From positions 16,056,062-16,120,061 of the forward strand of contig CP092882.1 of the NCBI GenBank assembly GCA_030710605.1: DNA of 64,000 bases, in the 5' to 3' direction. Shown here piece after piece: positions 31,705 through 43,320 of this stretch. The number at the start of each line of letters is the position of its first letter. Position 1 is the stretch's first letter. Origin of the DNA: Cordylochernes scorpioides. Taxonomy: Eukaryota; Arthropoda; Arachnida; Pseudoscorpiones; Chernetidae. The translations under genes and the position numbers were made by a program. The notes beneath the pieces are model-generated. The model searched no databases and was not told where the DNA came from. It saw only the letters and a list, made by a program, of their open reading frames with translations.

Positions 31705-32109
31705 TTTGACAAATATATCCTAACTGACTGTCACAATTGAAGGTTTGCCATTTGAAGAAAGGAGGCGTGGCAGCTACGCAGTGATTGGATGAGGAAGTGG
31801 GCTGACCAATGTCCCAGGCAGCAAAAAGGAGGGGCTCATTTGAACGCCAAAGGAACTGCCCACTCTCGAAACTTCTCCTTAGCCCCACCCACAATGGAAT
31901 GGGGATCTCTAGGCTCAAATATGAGATTGCGTACTGGAACAGAACGTTCTCAATTTCAAGAAGCTGAGAATTATGTTCTTGGCATTTCTGAACTGCTTCA
32001 TTCCACCTAAGATTAGTACCATACACCACATTCAGGCAAAGGGTTTTGTAGCGTATCCAACCATTGTCACATTGTCCAAATATTTCGACTGGATCTTTGA
32101 GGTTTAGAT
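31705..32109 (-). CDS. Gene B exon: complete CTLD6
   Basis: This 405-bp exon holds an entire CTLD, in contrast to the other domains, which are each split over two to four exons. It shows CDNGWIRYKTLC, the helix WNEAVQKCQEHNSQLLEIE, the core LWVGLRRS, then NHCVAA, FKWQTFNC and LGYICQS. All four core cysteines are present. The WND position reads WQT and there is no EPN or QPD, so canonical Ca2+-dependent sugar binding is unlikely. Acceptor TTTCAG, donor GTAAGC. Confidence 0.93.
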
Positions 32110-33126
32110 CTGAAACACAGCATATGTTATATTCCACATCAAGATATAACAATTTATATTTATCTAATTTTAAAAATTCATTAGAACCTTTATTATGATT
32201 TCCAATTTTTTATAAATATATTATAATAAATATTTCGAAATTTGGTATAGGTTATAGAATAAATTTCTATTATTTCACTATATAACATATTTAAAATATA
32301 CTTTGATATTATAAAATACCAAACAGTTTTTCTATCAGAAGGTTAAATTATGTGCTCTGAATTTTAAAATTATGAAACAGCTAGAGGGATTGCCTTTTTT
32401 TAGACATGATTTCAAAATAAAGATTATTTTGAAAAAAATTGGATACTATTTGTATTTTTACTATTTTTCAAAATTTTGAATCTCACAGAGATGAGTATAT
32501 CTGATTTGCGTTGTATATAATGAAAAAAACTACCTTTTTCTTTTTGAGGGAAAACATTTCTTTGATTTAGGACAAGCTAGAAAACATGTACGTAGTACAA
32601 CAGCACATACATATGAAAAATATTGTAGCAAAGTATTTTTTATTTTATTACCAGAGTATCATTTTTTATGTTTTTATTTTGTTACTCTGTAAACTTCCCT
32701 CAATTATTATCATTTGTTTATCATTATAGTTTTTTCTTGCTTTAAATAAATTGCTCTATCATACATGACAATTCCAGGAATCGAGGTTACCTCAAGAAAA
32801 AGAGAGGGCTGTGTCATCCTGAAGTTTGAATTTCCTAATTTTCCACGTTGGAAAATTTCAGACTTTGAAGATGCCATAGTTGTTAGGTATAAACTCTATA
32901 TTATAATTTGCAATTTACTTTTAAATGAAGCAATAGACGCAGCCCTATCGAGCGTGTACATCTGGCGTAAGGAGAAGCCAAAATTATATAAAACGATGAC
33001 AGGGTGTTTGGGATTGGACTTAATTATTTATTTATATCAAATTTTTATGATCAAATTCTAACATACCTTTGTAAGAAAAAATAAAGAAAAAATAAAATAT
33101 AAAAAGGTCAGGTGTTGAAATCAAAA
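32110..33126. other. Gene B intron, AT-rich
   Basis: A plus-strand stretch at 32765-32900 has a 98-codon frame and shares TGTCATCCTGAAGTTT with 30515 and, with changes, 51760 and 52265. This suggests an old dispersed repeat. No exon fits. Confidence 0.4.
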
Positions 33127-33640
33127 ATAAAAATGGCATATCCTGACCAGGAGCACATGTGCTTTACAGAAGGCAGAGCGCCATCTGGTGGAACAGAAAT
33201 AAACTAAACATTGATTTAGCCTGTTCCCTGATATTTGGTCAACCAAATTTCTTGATAAATCTGTAAAGCACATGTGCTCCTGGTCAGGATATGCCATTTT
33301 TAGTTTTGATTTAAACAATTGACCTTTTTATATTTTTTTCTTTCTTTATTTCAAGTGTTAAGCGTATTTACGCAAGTTTGGCCTTAAATACCCATTTCTT
33401 GGTTTTCAAAAAGCCACTGGGACCAAAAAATCTTTTCGGTCGCAGTGGTATAGACTACTCCACGCTGACGAGCGCCAAAAGCGCGAAACGCGTTCGTGGA
33501 TGGCTTTTTTTGATTTATCAAGTATTTGGGTTGGCCAAATATCAGGGAACAGGTTAAATCAATGTTTAGTTGATTTCTGTTCCACCAGATGGCGCTCTGC
33601 CTTCTGTAAAGCACATGTGCTCCTGGTCAGGAAATGCCTT
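33127..33640 (+). mobile_element. Hammerhead-ribozyme retroelement, locus 1
   Basis: A full unit with a hammerhead ribozyme (33459-33500) lies between two copies of a block starting CTGTAAAGCACATGTGCTCC (33262 and 33604), spaced 342 bp. The part from 33133 to 33262 is an inverted partial unit. There is no reverse transcriptase. Penelope-like elements and animal retrozymes are the known carriers of such ribozymes. Confidence 0.8.
33459..33500 (+). ncRNA. Type-I hammerhead ribozyme
   Basis: All core parts are present in order. Stem I is TCCACG/CGTGGA (6 bp). The core CTGACGA is followed by stem II GCGC-CAAAA-GCGC, then GAAA. Stem III is very short (AC/GT with a GC loop). The cleavage site is GTT, predicted after 33494. 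Short stem III is typical of ribozymes in Penelope-like elements and retrozymes, which may act as dimers. Confidence 0.88.
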
Positions 33641-34319
33641 TTATTTTTGATACCTTTGTATATTAACTTGATCCAGTTTACAATGCAATGATACTAACAA
33701 TAAAATTATAGATGATGGTCTGAAATACACTGAATAAAAGTATATATATGTTATGAATAATCTGTTTGTTGTTAGAGAAAGGGTTGATAAGACAAAGAAT
33801 CGATAAGATAAAGAGTTGGTGCAGTCGTGATAAGAAACAGATAATTATTTACCATCAAGTAGCTTTTATTTTCAATTACTTGAATAAATATATTACACAT
33901 TATTTATTTTCACATTATATAGAATTTATAAAGGTAATCCTATATTAGTGATTCAAAAAGATAGATATGTTAACTACGCATATTTACAACAAAACTTGAA
34001 GTTATTCCAAAAATGATGATAACCAAAAGTAGGAATATCAATGAATAAAATAAAATATATATTTTTTTAGATATAGAAATATTCGAGTTTTTGGATTATA
34101 TAATATATATATATATATAAAGGTGGAAATAATATAATCATCAAAAATAATTTGAAAAATCGGCCCATTTAACGTTTTATATAAATTCATACAAAATTAA
34201 CTAATACTCAAAATTGAATAAATAAATTTTTGTTTTAATTTTTTTCAAATATTAAAGTGTGTAAATATTTTATTGAAAAATAATGGACTTAATCTTTATT
34301 TGTATATTCATATTGGGAG
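33641..34319. other. Gene B intron, AT-rich
   Basis: No exon, RNA or assignable repeat was found except a short TA run near 34105. Confidence 0.4.
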
Positions 34320-35380
34320 TGTGATTTAGGTATTGCGGGTTTATTTTCAGAAATTAAAGCTTTATTGTAAGAATTGGTCAAGCATTCAATGCTCGAAGTA
34401 TTGTCCGCTAGCCACTACTTTTTTTTCCATTGTGGAAAAAGATCGGTTCATTGGTCGCTCTACATTCATAGATCCATTTTTTGAGTTCATCGTAATTGGA
34501 GAAGTGCTGGTCAACATCCAGGCCATTTTGCCTTGATCAGTAGAGATAAAAATTGGAAGTAGCAATTCTGGGTTATATGTCGGGTTGAATAGGACTTACC
34601 ATTTGAACGTTTCTTAGTATGTTTCAATAGTTGCGGCAGCATATAGCCGATCATTTGCGTTTTTATTAATCATCTATAATCACTTTTAGTGTCTATTGTC
34701 GTATTGCAGACGTTTTTCTCGCAATGCACGGTTCAAACACAATTGTCTCTGGAAGACGTTTCCTGTGAACCTCTCGTTTGGTTGCAGCAAATCATAATAT
34801 ACCACTCCTAGCGGGTCCAACCAAATACACAGCATAATCTTCTCGCCATAAATATTCGGCTTGGCCGTTTTAATGAGGCACAGCAAAGGTGTTCATAAGT
34901 TGCCCGACATGTTGAATTATCGTAATGGAACTACTTTTCATCTCCAATTACAATTCGATGCAAAACGCCTTCATTTTTTTTACGTTGGAGCAGTTATTCA
35001 CACGTCGAAAAATGTATTTCGCAATCTCTTATTTTCAGTTCAAATGACACCCAATTTCCTACCTTTCGGATCAATCCCTTTTCTTTTTTGCGAAGTAAAA
35101 TGGCTGAATGAGTTGAGTTTTTGCGAGTTCCCTTTGCGTTCATGATCTTCATCGAGACTTTGCCTCTGATTCTTTCTCCTCAAATTTTAGTGGCGTTCCA
35201 GGGTTTTCTTCATCTTCAAAATCAAATTTGCAACTTTTAAACCATGCAAACCACTTCTAACACGTTTTTCAAACTAGATTATGGTCACCATGAACTTACA
35301 CTAAAATATAATGACTATCAGCAGCTTCTTTTCTTCTTATTGAAGTAATTAGTGAAACTACCCGCAAAAACACATTTATA
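34320..35380 (-). mobile_element. Dead mariner (cecropia-like)
   Basis: On the minus strand heavily broken frames still show the mariner signature: GDEK, then KPNIYGEKIMLCIWLDPLGV, VVYYDLLQPNE and ALREKRLQY. The left edge near 34326 reads TTAGGTATTGCGGG, similar to a mariner TIR. Many stops and frameshifts indicate an old insertion, separate from the mariner at 9998. Confidence 0.8.
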
Positions 35381-35976
35381 CCTCAGAGAGATGACTGTTA
35401 CTAAAAATGGAAGTCTTATGCTGACACTTAAAAATGATCGTTTGTCAGAATAAAACAATGGAATAATAAACAAGTAGAACCATCTTTATTAAAACCTCAT
35501 GAACTTATTTTTACTCCTAATATATTTTGTCTGAAATTTGGATTTATTTTAACTTTTAATTATTATATTATTAATATCGAAATTTATTTTGGCTATTAAT
35601 GATATTTGAATATTAATATTGGGGCAAAACTAGAATAAAAAATATGTAGATAAAAGAGTTTTTATAAAAGATATTAATAAAATATGCACTAAAAATATAA
35701 AACAAATACTTCATTCATTGCCATTGAATGTTCAGAGCTATATGAGTCAAAATAAGAGCTACAGAGGACTATTAATATATATTGAGTTAAAAAGTAAAAT
35801 ATTTAATGACATAAATATTCAGTTACCTTATATTGAATTACGTTTCGTTCATATGTCTTAATGATTGCCCCCTGATATACATGTAATTGCTCAATAGAGG
35901 TAGTATATGTATTTTTATCTTTCCTTGTTACTTCATTTCTGTTTATTCAATATATTACATGTCCTCACAGCATTAC
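35381..35976. other. Gene B intron, AT-rich
   Basis: Nothing recognised between the mariner remnant and the next lectin exon. Confidence 0.4.
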
Positions 35977-36073
35977 CTCTGTTCTTTCGGCAGCTGAAGT
36001 ACCTGGTGAGATCACAAAGGACATTCTCCCATCTCCCCAGCTGGCCATGTCTGTAGGTCGCTACCACACACGT
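35977..36073 (-). CDS. Gene B exon: C-terminal end of CTLD5
   Basis: 97 bp encoding CVVATYRHGQLGRWENVLCD and then YFSCRKNR, the second disulphide region. It begins at codon phase 0 after a GGTAG acceptor and ends one base into a codon at GTAATG. The tiny intron separating it from 36119-36267 is only 45 bp. Reading through that intron hits a stop. Confidence 0.85.
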
Positions 36074-36118
36074 CTACCTAGGAGTTTTCAACGACTGTCA
36101 TTAAAGTATTGTCGTCAC

Positions 36119-36267
36119 CTTGTCAGGATTGTCATTCACTGGATATCCTGGAGCCCAGTATGAGAAGTCCATTGGAGTACTATCTGACCATTTCCAGGAT
36201 CCTGTAGTCCATCTTAGTCCCAGCCATACACCTTCCCTGCCCAAGATAATGAGAGAATTGATGACAG
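36119..36267 (-). CDS. Gene B exon: core of CTLD5
   Basis: 149 bp, acceptor GTACAG. It encodes VINSLIILGREGVWLGLRW, WKWSDSTPMDFSYWAPGYPV and ends DNPDK. WLGL and the W-x-W turn are typical CTLD core. The motif at the sugar-binding loop is TPMD, not EPN. Phase 2 in and 0 out match both neighbours. Confidence 0.9.
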
Positions 36268-36794
36268 CTGTACACAATAACACAAGTTGTCATACTAGCA
36301 CTATAATACACTCCCATATAATCAGTGGACTAAGGTGAAATAGCTGATAGAAGAAATATCATCTCTCTTATTAGTTTTTGAATTAGTTTAAAACAAAATA
36401 TCATTTTAGACATTTCAGAGGTAAATTCAATTTTGGTCTCATATATATATTGTTCTCAATATACATTTATAAAGAACATTTTATTTTTCGAAACAGAAAA
36501 TAATTCTAAAGCGAGTTAATATATCACATGTGCGTATTCGATTTCTCTCTTTATATTTGATTTATATCTTATAAACCTATTTTTTGAAAATGATTACTAT
36601 ATGGTATAAAAATTTAATAGTGTATAATATTATAAAGAAGAATTGAGTAACACTGGAAAATAGTATATTTGTGACTGTAAAATGCAATAATGACGAAACA
36701 CGCATATAAAGGAAGCTAGTATAAATGGATAAATAATTCAATTTATCCTATAGTCCTTAAATATATGATAACTGAGAACAACACTCAGGTTTAC

Positions 36795-36914
36795 CTTGTT
36801 CTTTTGAAGAATGGATCGAAGCCAAAGTAGCATTTTGGTCTGCGCATATGTACTGGGCTTCTTTCCAGTTCTTTCTTATCTTGTCATGGACGAAATTCCT
36901 GTAGCAATGTTGAC
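36795..36914 (-). CDS. Gene B exon: N-terminal part of CTLD5
   Basis: 120 bp, acceptor ATGCAG and donor GTAAAC. It encodes GQHCYRNF and the helix NWKEAQYICADQNATLASIH, the first CTLD helix with the conserved Cys and the LASIHS strand. It completes the Gly codon started in 38186-38365. Confidence 0.92.
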
Positions 36915-38185
36915 CTGCATTCAAAAAAAATTAAAATGACCACTTTCCGTAAATATTTATAGTACATTATTCAATAACTACCAATCTAAATATCAACTAC
37001 CTAGAAATCCCACAAAATAAATTTTATTTACAAAGACTATTTTCATTATCATGAATATCTATATCAACTTGTGAGAATCTTAGAAACATATAAAGTTGTT
37101 TATATCTAAACGTGAGATTCCTATGTTGCTTTAATACCATATATATATATAGATAATTTTTTTCAGAAGCATATAATAGTTTCGATTTCACTTCCTTTCA
37201 ATATATCTTTAGAATTTTATCTCATTAATATGGGAATATTATTTACAAAATGAGCATTTTCTTCTAGATATATTATTTGTGAAAAATATAACTTTTCATA
37301 GATAAAAATTAATGTATGGAGGTATATTGAGCGCATTTGGTGCGCTTACACTGTGCTGTATGTCTTCATTTTATATAGCATGATATGAAGAAGAATACAG
37401 CACTTATAGAAACCTTAGTTTAACTTTATGTTCATGGAAAAAACGTAAAGAACTGCGTTTTTTAAAGTGGCTGGTTTACTGTTATTTTTAAGGATACATA
37501 GAAAATTATTTTCCAAACTTGGTTATCTCTTGTCTTCAATAAAGGTAACAGTTTATTTTGGCGTCGCCACAAAACATTAAACTAATGCATCTTTCAATAT
37601 TCAATGAACTAAATTATATTGATTAAATAAATAAATAGGAGATAACACTGTCTTTGATTAATTTTTAAAATGACTTCCAGTTTATAATGGTTTTAGGCTA
37701 TGTCACAACACCAACTGCAGTACATGTGCTACTATGTTTATGTAAAATTTTATAAAAATAATAAATCTTTCAAAGAAGTGTTTTAAAAAATTGAGTAGCA
37801 ATGGCTGATCTCAGAATAATAAAATATGTATCGATCGTAAAGATTTGATTATTTATTTTAAAAAATATCATGAATAATTCTACACTGCTCCCCATATTTC
37901 AAACTTCAGAAGGTATAATAAATGATATTCCAGCATGAATTGAGATGTGATCTTGGAGAATTGATTTTCATTTGAAGTGTCGATGTTTTTCTAGCACTCT
38001 TCAATATTCCTGAATACTTCGTATAGGTTAACAAACATCAAGTTTAGTTGAAGTAAAATTTAAATATTTCGAAGTATAGTTACCACACAATGTTGAGTTT
38101 GAGAACATATTGAATCGATATATTATCACCTTTTCATTTAAAATCTATTGTGGTGTTGTGTTTTAATTATTCGACCTTATCTTAC
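36915..38185. other. Gene B intron, AT-rich
   Basis: AT-rich intron. A patch near 37320-37430 contains GAGCGCATTTGGTGCGCT, which forms a small hairpin. No exon found. Confidence 0.4.
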
Positions 38186-38365
38186 CAAGTGGAAGCCAAT
38201 CCTCTGGACATCCAGTCATGTCAGGAAATTGGACGCTGGCACCCAGGGCTGGTGGGAGCTCAGTCGTCGTTGGAAGCAAATCCTGTAAATTATTCTTGCA
38301 AATGAATGGAAGTTCTTGATGGCAAGCATTCTGTATCCATTGGCAAGCATATTCCACGGACTCAA
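38186..38365 (-). CDS. Gene B exon: end of CTLD4, linker, start of CTLD5
   Basis: 180 bp. CTLD4 closes with ACQWIQNACHQELPFICKN. A Thr/Pro-rich linker (LLPTTTELPPALG) follows, and CTLD5 starts with MTGCPEDWLPLG. One exon spanning the domain border shows the CTLDs belong to a single polypeptide. Donor GTAAGA, acceptor TTGTAG. Confidence 0.93.
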
Positions 38366-38418
38366 CTACAAATATGTTTATTAATATAGGCATAGACAAT
38401 TGACTAGAGTGAACTTAC

Positions 38419-38578
38419 TTCCATTCAAAGATATACAACTAAATGCCATGGCATAGGATTCTTTGAAATTGGAGTAGTCGATGGGTTCTTGGCTATTCTC
38501 CCAAGATGAAAGACCACCTTCGACTTTTAGACCAATCCAGATATCATAATATTTACTTGTAGAATTACTGAGGCTAAC
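38419..38578 (-). CDS. Gene B exon: core of CTLD4
   Basis: 160 bp encoding YYDIWIGLKVEGGLSSWENS, then QEPIDYSNF and FSCISLNG. WIGL and SWEN match the CTLD core. QEPID occupies the place of an EPN motif but lacks the Asn. It joins the next exon through a 53-bp intron (38366-38418). Confidence 0.92.
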
Positions 38579-38689
38579 CTATTTAACAAAATTACCATTA
38601 GATTCACCTGAGAGAAATGAATTACCAAATTTCAAAGTACATAATAATTATGAGTGTGAAATTTATTTGCGTATATTACGGATGAGGGT

Positions 38690-38800
38690 TTGCCTTTTAC
38701 ACGTATAGACACGTGGTGCACTTATAGTAAAAGCAGTCGCATACTCTATCTACCATGAATATCATGGCCTGTACTACGTGTATTTAGAATAAGCAAAAAT
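38690..38800 (+). mobile_element. SINE fragment
   Basis: The stretch GTGCACTTATAGTAAAAGCA through CCATGAATATCATGG resembles the body of the SINE at 14358. The tRNA-like head is not recognisable. Confidence 0.45.
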
Positions 38801-39363
38801 AAAATGTAAGAGAGTGCATTAAATTACAAAACAATCTTTGTGAAATATATTTGGAATTTTCACATACAATCACTAATCGGCTATAATCACTCACAGTAAC
38901 GAAATAGTAGTTTTATGATATTGGCTCATCTTTTATAAATTTATGGAACATATGAATATCTTTTTTCAAAAATGCTTTTTAAAGTTATTTCTCTTATAAT
39001 TTGAATATTAATGTGGGGGTAAGAAATATTAATAAGATATATTATGCATTTAGATAAATTCCATTGAACTATTTAATTGAAGTAAATGTGTAAAAATTAA
39101 TTTATAATTTCATACTAATTATTATATATTCATGCATATTCATCCCTGCCTTTACAATATGACAAAATCACAAAGCAATTCTCGGTCAGGTACCTTCATT
39201 TTGAAAAATAAATAAATAAATCCTGGCCCTCTAGTTAAATGTTGATTTTTTTTTAAATCTCACATATTCAATTCTCCTATAATATATTTATATCGATATA
39301 AATATAAAAATAAGATAGATTTTAAAATTGAAAGAATATATTCTCGATTTTTCGAACACTTAC

Positions 39364-39530
39364 CAGTTTGAGAAAGAAATCATTTTCATCTTGAGAATGT
39401 ACAGTCGCCAAGAAACCACCTTCTACTTCACATTGGTCCACAGCCTGTTGCCAGTTTACAAGGGTAGAGTTCATTTTGTAACAACTTTGATCATACTGGA
39501 AATAACCTCCTGCGATTGGGCATTTTTGCA
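39364..39530 (-). CDS. Gene B exon: N-terminal half of CTLD4
   Basis: 167 bp, acceptor TTCACAG and donor GTAAGT. It encodes CPIAGGYFQYDQSCYKM, then the helix NWQQAVDQCEVEGGFLATVH and the SQDENDFFLKL strand: a clear CTLD N-terminal half with three cysteines. Phases 2 in and 0 out agree with both neighbours. Confidence 0.94.
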
Positions 39531-39583
39531 CTGTGAATACATTTAGACAAAATGGATATTTAAATACAACACTGAATACTTAC

Positions 39584-39628
39584 ATTTATCAGGTTGTAAG
39601 GAATTATTAACCTGCCTTGGTTTCTCAT
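39584..39628 (-). CDS. Gene B small linker exon
   Basis: A 45-bp exon (DEKPRQVNNSLQPDK) between TTGCAG and GTAAGT. It joins the CTLD3 end (46995) to CTLD4 (39364) in perfect phase and serves as an interdomain linker. Confidence 0.75.
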
Positions 39629-39709
39629 CTGCAAGAAAAGTAAATTTTCAATTTAAAATGAGCAAAGTTTTAATGATGAGAGGTAATATAATATATATAT
39701 ATATATATA

Positions 39710-40665
39710 CTAGCGGATGGGTACCCGGCTTCGCCCGGAGTGAAAGTTTGCCTAACGAATATTATTGATAATAATAGTCTGGAAGACACGGAATATTATG
39801 ATAATAATTATAATAATATTCGTTACATTATATATTTATATAATATATAAAATATATTTTCGAGCGAAAATATCCACTCTCTCTACTGAATAGATTTTTA
39901 AAAAGATATATATATAAATAAAAATATCTAGAGATATACTACATGAACTTAGCCAAAAGGCCAAGAAACGATATTTTATATATAGAGATGACCTGGCTTC
40001 GTATGTCTTCTGCTCGAATGAATGTTTCACTGGTAGAATTTCATTCCTGCCTACTAAAAATTATTATCTGACTTCGCCCATGGTCTGCCTAAGTGAATAT
40101 TACCCTAAAGAATTTTGTTTATGTCAATCAAGCATGATACAGCAATATTTTCAAAATCATTTCTGACTAAAAATATATTGTTACTTTGTACTTGGTTAAT
40201 TATATATATATTTTTTTTGTTAAAAGTGCGACAAAAAACTCTTCCAGATTTAATTATATGTCCTGTTCAAATTTCAGCAAGAGAAGTTACATATTGAGGG
40301 CGTGCATAGCCGACAAACATTTTTTTTCCGGCTTCGCCCGGTTTTTACCAGAGTATAGGTTGCCTAACGAACATTTTTTAAAACGATTCTATAAAACATC
40401 CAATCCCTACTGAATCTATACTTGTTCATATTCTCGATAAATTTAAAATTTTCCCTGTCTCTTGAAAAATACTCGGTAAGTTGAATAAAATCAATATTAA
40501 TTGGTCAACTCGGTAATTTGAAGTTGAAGGAATAGTATCTTCCACAAACGTACATTTGTAAATAACTGTTTTTAGCGAATGTACCTGGCGTCGCCCGGTT
40601 TTTACCCGAGTAAAAGTTTGCCTGACAAACATTTGTTAGAACGATTCTAGAAAACATCCAATCCA
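39710..40665 (-). mobile_element. Helitron-like fragments, third family
   Basis: Read on the minus strand the piece ends with CCGGGCGAAGCCGGGTACC and then CATCCGCTAG (CTAG 39710-39713), again hairpin plus CTAG. Related blocks (CGCCCGGTTTTTACC..., GTTTGCCTAACGAAC) recur at 40325-40380 and 40590-40640, so several truncated copies are stacked here in a gene B intron. Confidence 0.55.
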
Positions 40666-40698
40666 CCTAAATATAGATATATAAACTTCAATTAAAAA

Positions 40699-41081
40699 GG
40701 CATATATTGGATCTAAATATAATTTATTTTAACAATATTTCAGTTGGCTTAACGCCAACCATTATCAAGGTGATATAACATACTTAATGTGTTATAATAA
40801 CGATTAGATTCGATAAGGATAAGTTTCTTTATTTGTAAAATTAATTCGAGCTTTCGGGCGCAAGCTGCCCTTCTACAGGAATAAAGTATACAATTTCAAA
40901 TAAACATGTATGTACAAATATATATATTTTCTTTAAATTATATCTTGCTCTGGTCTTGTATAGCGTGAGTGGATCACATGTCCGCGTGATTTAGTTTAAA
41001 TCAAAGAAAAGCCTTGATAAATAGAGGCGTGTTGCCCCTAGAAATACTGGCCAATTAATAAACTTATATCCAATATATGCC
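40699..41081. mobile_element. Candidate inverted-repeat element
   Basis: The edges GGCATATATTGGA (left) and TCCAATATATGCC (right) are exact inverted copies 13 bp long, about 380 bp apart. The inside carries a GTTGGCTTAACGCCAAC hairpin. It is non-coding. It could be a MITE or the end structure of a Penelope-like element. Confidence 0.4.
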
Positions 41082-41377
41082 CCATATTTATCTATACATA
41101 TATATATATAAGCTAATATTTGCATATCTAGGATTATTTATGAAGTTTTTTATATTATAATTTAAGAAAATTATTGCTATGTAAATTAGTCAATTGGTTG
41201 ATATTATTAAATGATAAATTGTTAAGTGGTGTGATAAAGATAAAACGGATAATTCTATTTTAGTTTTTGGACCAGCCTGTGTGTCAACAACAAACTCAGC
41301 GCCACATAACGTCAACAGAATTAAGTTTTAAAAATATTTTGATATATTCAATGAAAAGAAAATAATTGATATATATA

Positions 41378-41665
41378 TGTCATAATATTACCCTTCCAGG
41401 AATAATAAAGTAAATCTACAGTCGACCAGAGAGAGATGTAGACAGGATGTATGGGGCCCGGTCACTTGAGATATCGGCCACATTCCACTGGGGCCCCGTT
41501 TCCTTAGAACCTCAGGACTAATTAGACAGTTGGGTGATTGTTTTCCACTCTAACGGACGCCCGGCGTTTGCCGGGCCCGTCTCTCTCGCTGGTTGCCTGG
41601 AATTCCTCTTCCAAACTTGTGGTTTCCTTATTTCTCTCTCCCCGCATTATTATCATATTGCCACA
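41378..41665 (+). repeat. 5' LTR of the non-autonomous element
   Basis: 288 bp, starts TGTCAT and ends GCCACA. It includes a GC hairpin (GCCCGGCGTTTGCCGGGC) that is partly broken in the other LTR. Confidence 0.88.
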
Positions 41666-41721
41666 TTGAAAGTCGACAGGATCAGACCTGGCCGGGAAGC
41701 AAATCCCTCATATACCAGAGT

Positions 41722-42059
41722 ATGAAGAAAACAAGAAGCCAAGCCACGATGATCGACCAAACCCAACTCAACTGTAGCCACTTTACTTCGAGCTCTCACC
41801 CTCTTCCTCGCCAACCTTTGAACCGTTACCCTGAAGAAGTGATCACCTACGACGGAGATGAAACTGCCGCCTACTTCTCCCAGCACTAGATCTGCCCAAG
41901 AACGATCGCCGCGCCAGAGCAGGACACCTTCCACCACCATGGACTCCGCCATACCCCTGCCGCTACTGTGGCCCACAACGCTGGCACGTACAGCAGACAG
42001 AACCCTCCCTCAATGAACTCAATGAATCTACTTTCTCTCTAAACCAACATAACCTGTAA
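41722..42059 (+). pseudogene. gag-like remnant with a zinc-knuckle-like motif
   Basis: A short frame starts MKKTRSQATMIDQ and stops at 41889. In a different frame the sequence around 41940-42059 encodes PYPCRYCGPQRWH, resembling the beginning of a retroelement CCHC knuckle (C-x2-C...H), and ends in TAA. The gag appears truncated and frameshifted. Confidence 0.45.
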
Positions 42060-42810
42060 GTTTAATTGTTTTACCCCTACCATTCCTTCCTCATAGAAGT
42101 CAGTCCTTGTAAACTCTTATGCCAATATTTTCTCTAATTAGTTTTGTTCAATTTATTCTCTCCACGCCTATTAACAATGATTTAATTCTCAATACTATTT
42201 ATCTAGATATTTGTAACCCATTAAATTTGTACCTTACCAATCGAATTAATAATATACATTTTATAATGAAATATTTTTATCTTAAAGTCATTCCTTAAAA
42301 TTGGCATTCTATCTATGCATACTTTACGATTTTTAATAATAACAACAATCAATTTCATAATAGTGCTCAATCACAAAAGGGCTCCAGTACCTAAACATCT
42401 TTACCCTTTTGTATATGACCTTCTCTCCTACTTGTAAGCACGGCTCACGAAATATAATATCTTTCCCTAAACGACTCAAAATTCACTCTGTAATTCAGGC
42501 GTCGAAGAATTTCAATCACCACGTGAGCCTTGCTTACAACCAACCCTTGGTGACATTTATCTATCTTCCCCTGAATGCCCCTCTCATTCTTACAACTTTG
42601 TTAACCTTATACCAGCTCAGGACCTTTTATAGAAGTATTGTTTAATCAATTATCGATAATTATTGCCAACAATATTGTCATTTCAAAATCCTAATCTTCA
42701 CCCTTGATTTATGATAATATATTTTGTAGTTTCTCTCTAGCATATCCACCGACCCACACCATCTAGCCACTGGTGTGTTCCTCACAGGATGCAGATTGAC
42801 TAAATGCTAG

Positions 42811-43320
42811 ATGTTTATCAACTCCCTTTTGTTTTCACTTGAACAATCTGCATCGAGCGGCACAGTTCGCCCCTTCTTCTCGCGCCACACGTTCGACACA
42901 CGGACCCTTTCTTCAAATCTATGTTTGTCCCTTGTCCAAACCAGCACGATACAGCCTACCTCCGATATTTCCCACGGAGGTACGTTGAACATCTTCGCTG
43001 ATTCTGTCCGGTCCGTCTTCATTTCGCGCAGATATGGGTTTTACGTTCAACCCACCGCGAAATCATTGCCTTGCACAAGCTCCCACGAAGGTTCAAACAC
43101 CTCGTGTCCGAGCAGCTTGTCACTTGTAAAGGACAACGCCGTCCTCGTCCCCATTTTTGGCACTGTGCGCGCATACTTTCCTCCAATTAACTATAAGTCC
43201 ATGCTACTTCCTCACCTACACACGGGATTTTCCCCTCGGACTCGCTACACGAGTAACTGCATAGATAAGGTAGAATGGCCCAAAGCAAGTTTCCCCTCGC
43301 TCTGTTCGCCAAAATTCTAA
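42811..43320 (+). CDS. 169-residue ORF of unknown function in an LTR element
   Basis: The longest intact frame inside the element starts MFINSLLFSLEQSASSGT and is rich in Ser and Pro, with Cys residues. I recognise no motif of gag, pol or envelope. It may be a chance opening or an antisense shadow. Its position in the 3' half is where an additional ORF would lie. Function unknown. Confidence 0.25.
   Translation: MFINSLLFSLEQSASSGTVRPFFSRHTFDTRTLSSNLCLSLVQTSTIQPTSDISHGGTLNIFADSVRSVFISRRYGFYVQPTAKSLPCTSSHEGSNTSCPSSLSLVKDNAVLVPIFGTVRAYFPPINYKSMLLPHLHTGFSPRTRYTSNCIDKVEWPKASFPSLCSPKF

Noticed and set aside
36101..36283. ATG-initiated small protein starting MLLCTAVINSL
   Set aside because: The ATG lies in the intron; the phase-correct acceptor GTACAG gives the CTLD5 exon.
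40735..40880. A further hammerhead or other ribozyme near the GTTGGCTTAACGCCAAC hairpin
   Set aside because: No CUGANGA and GAAA core in either strand.
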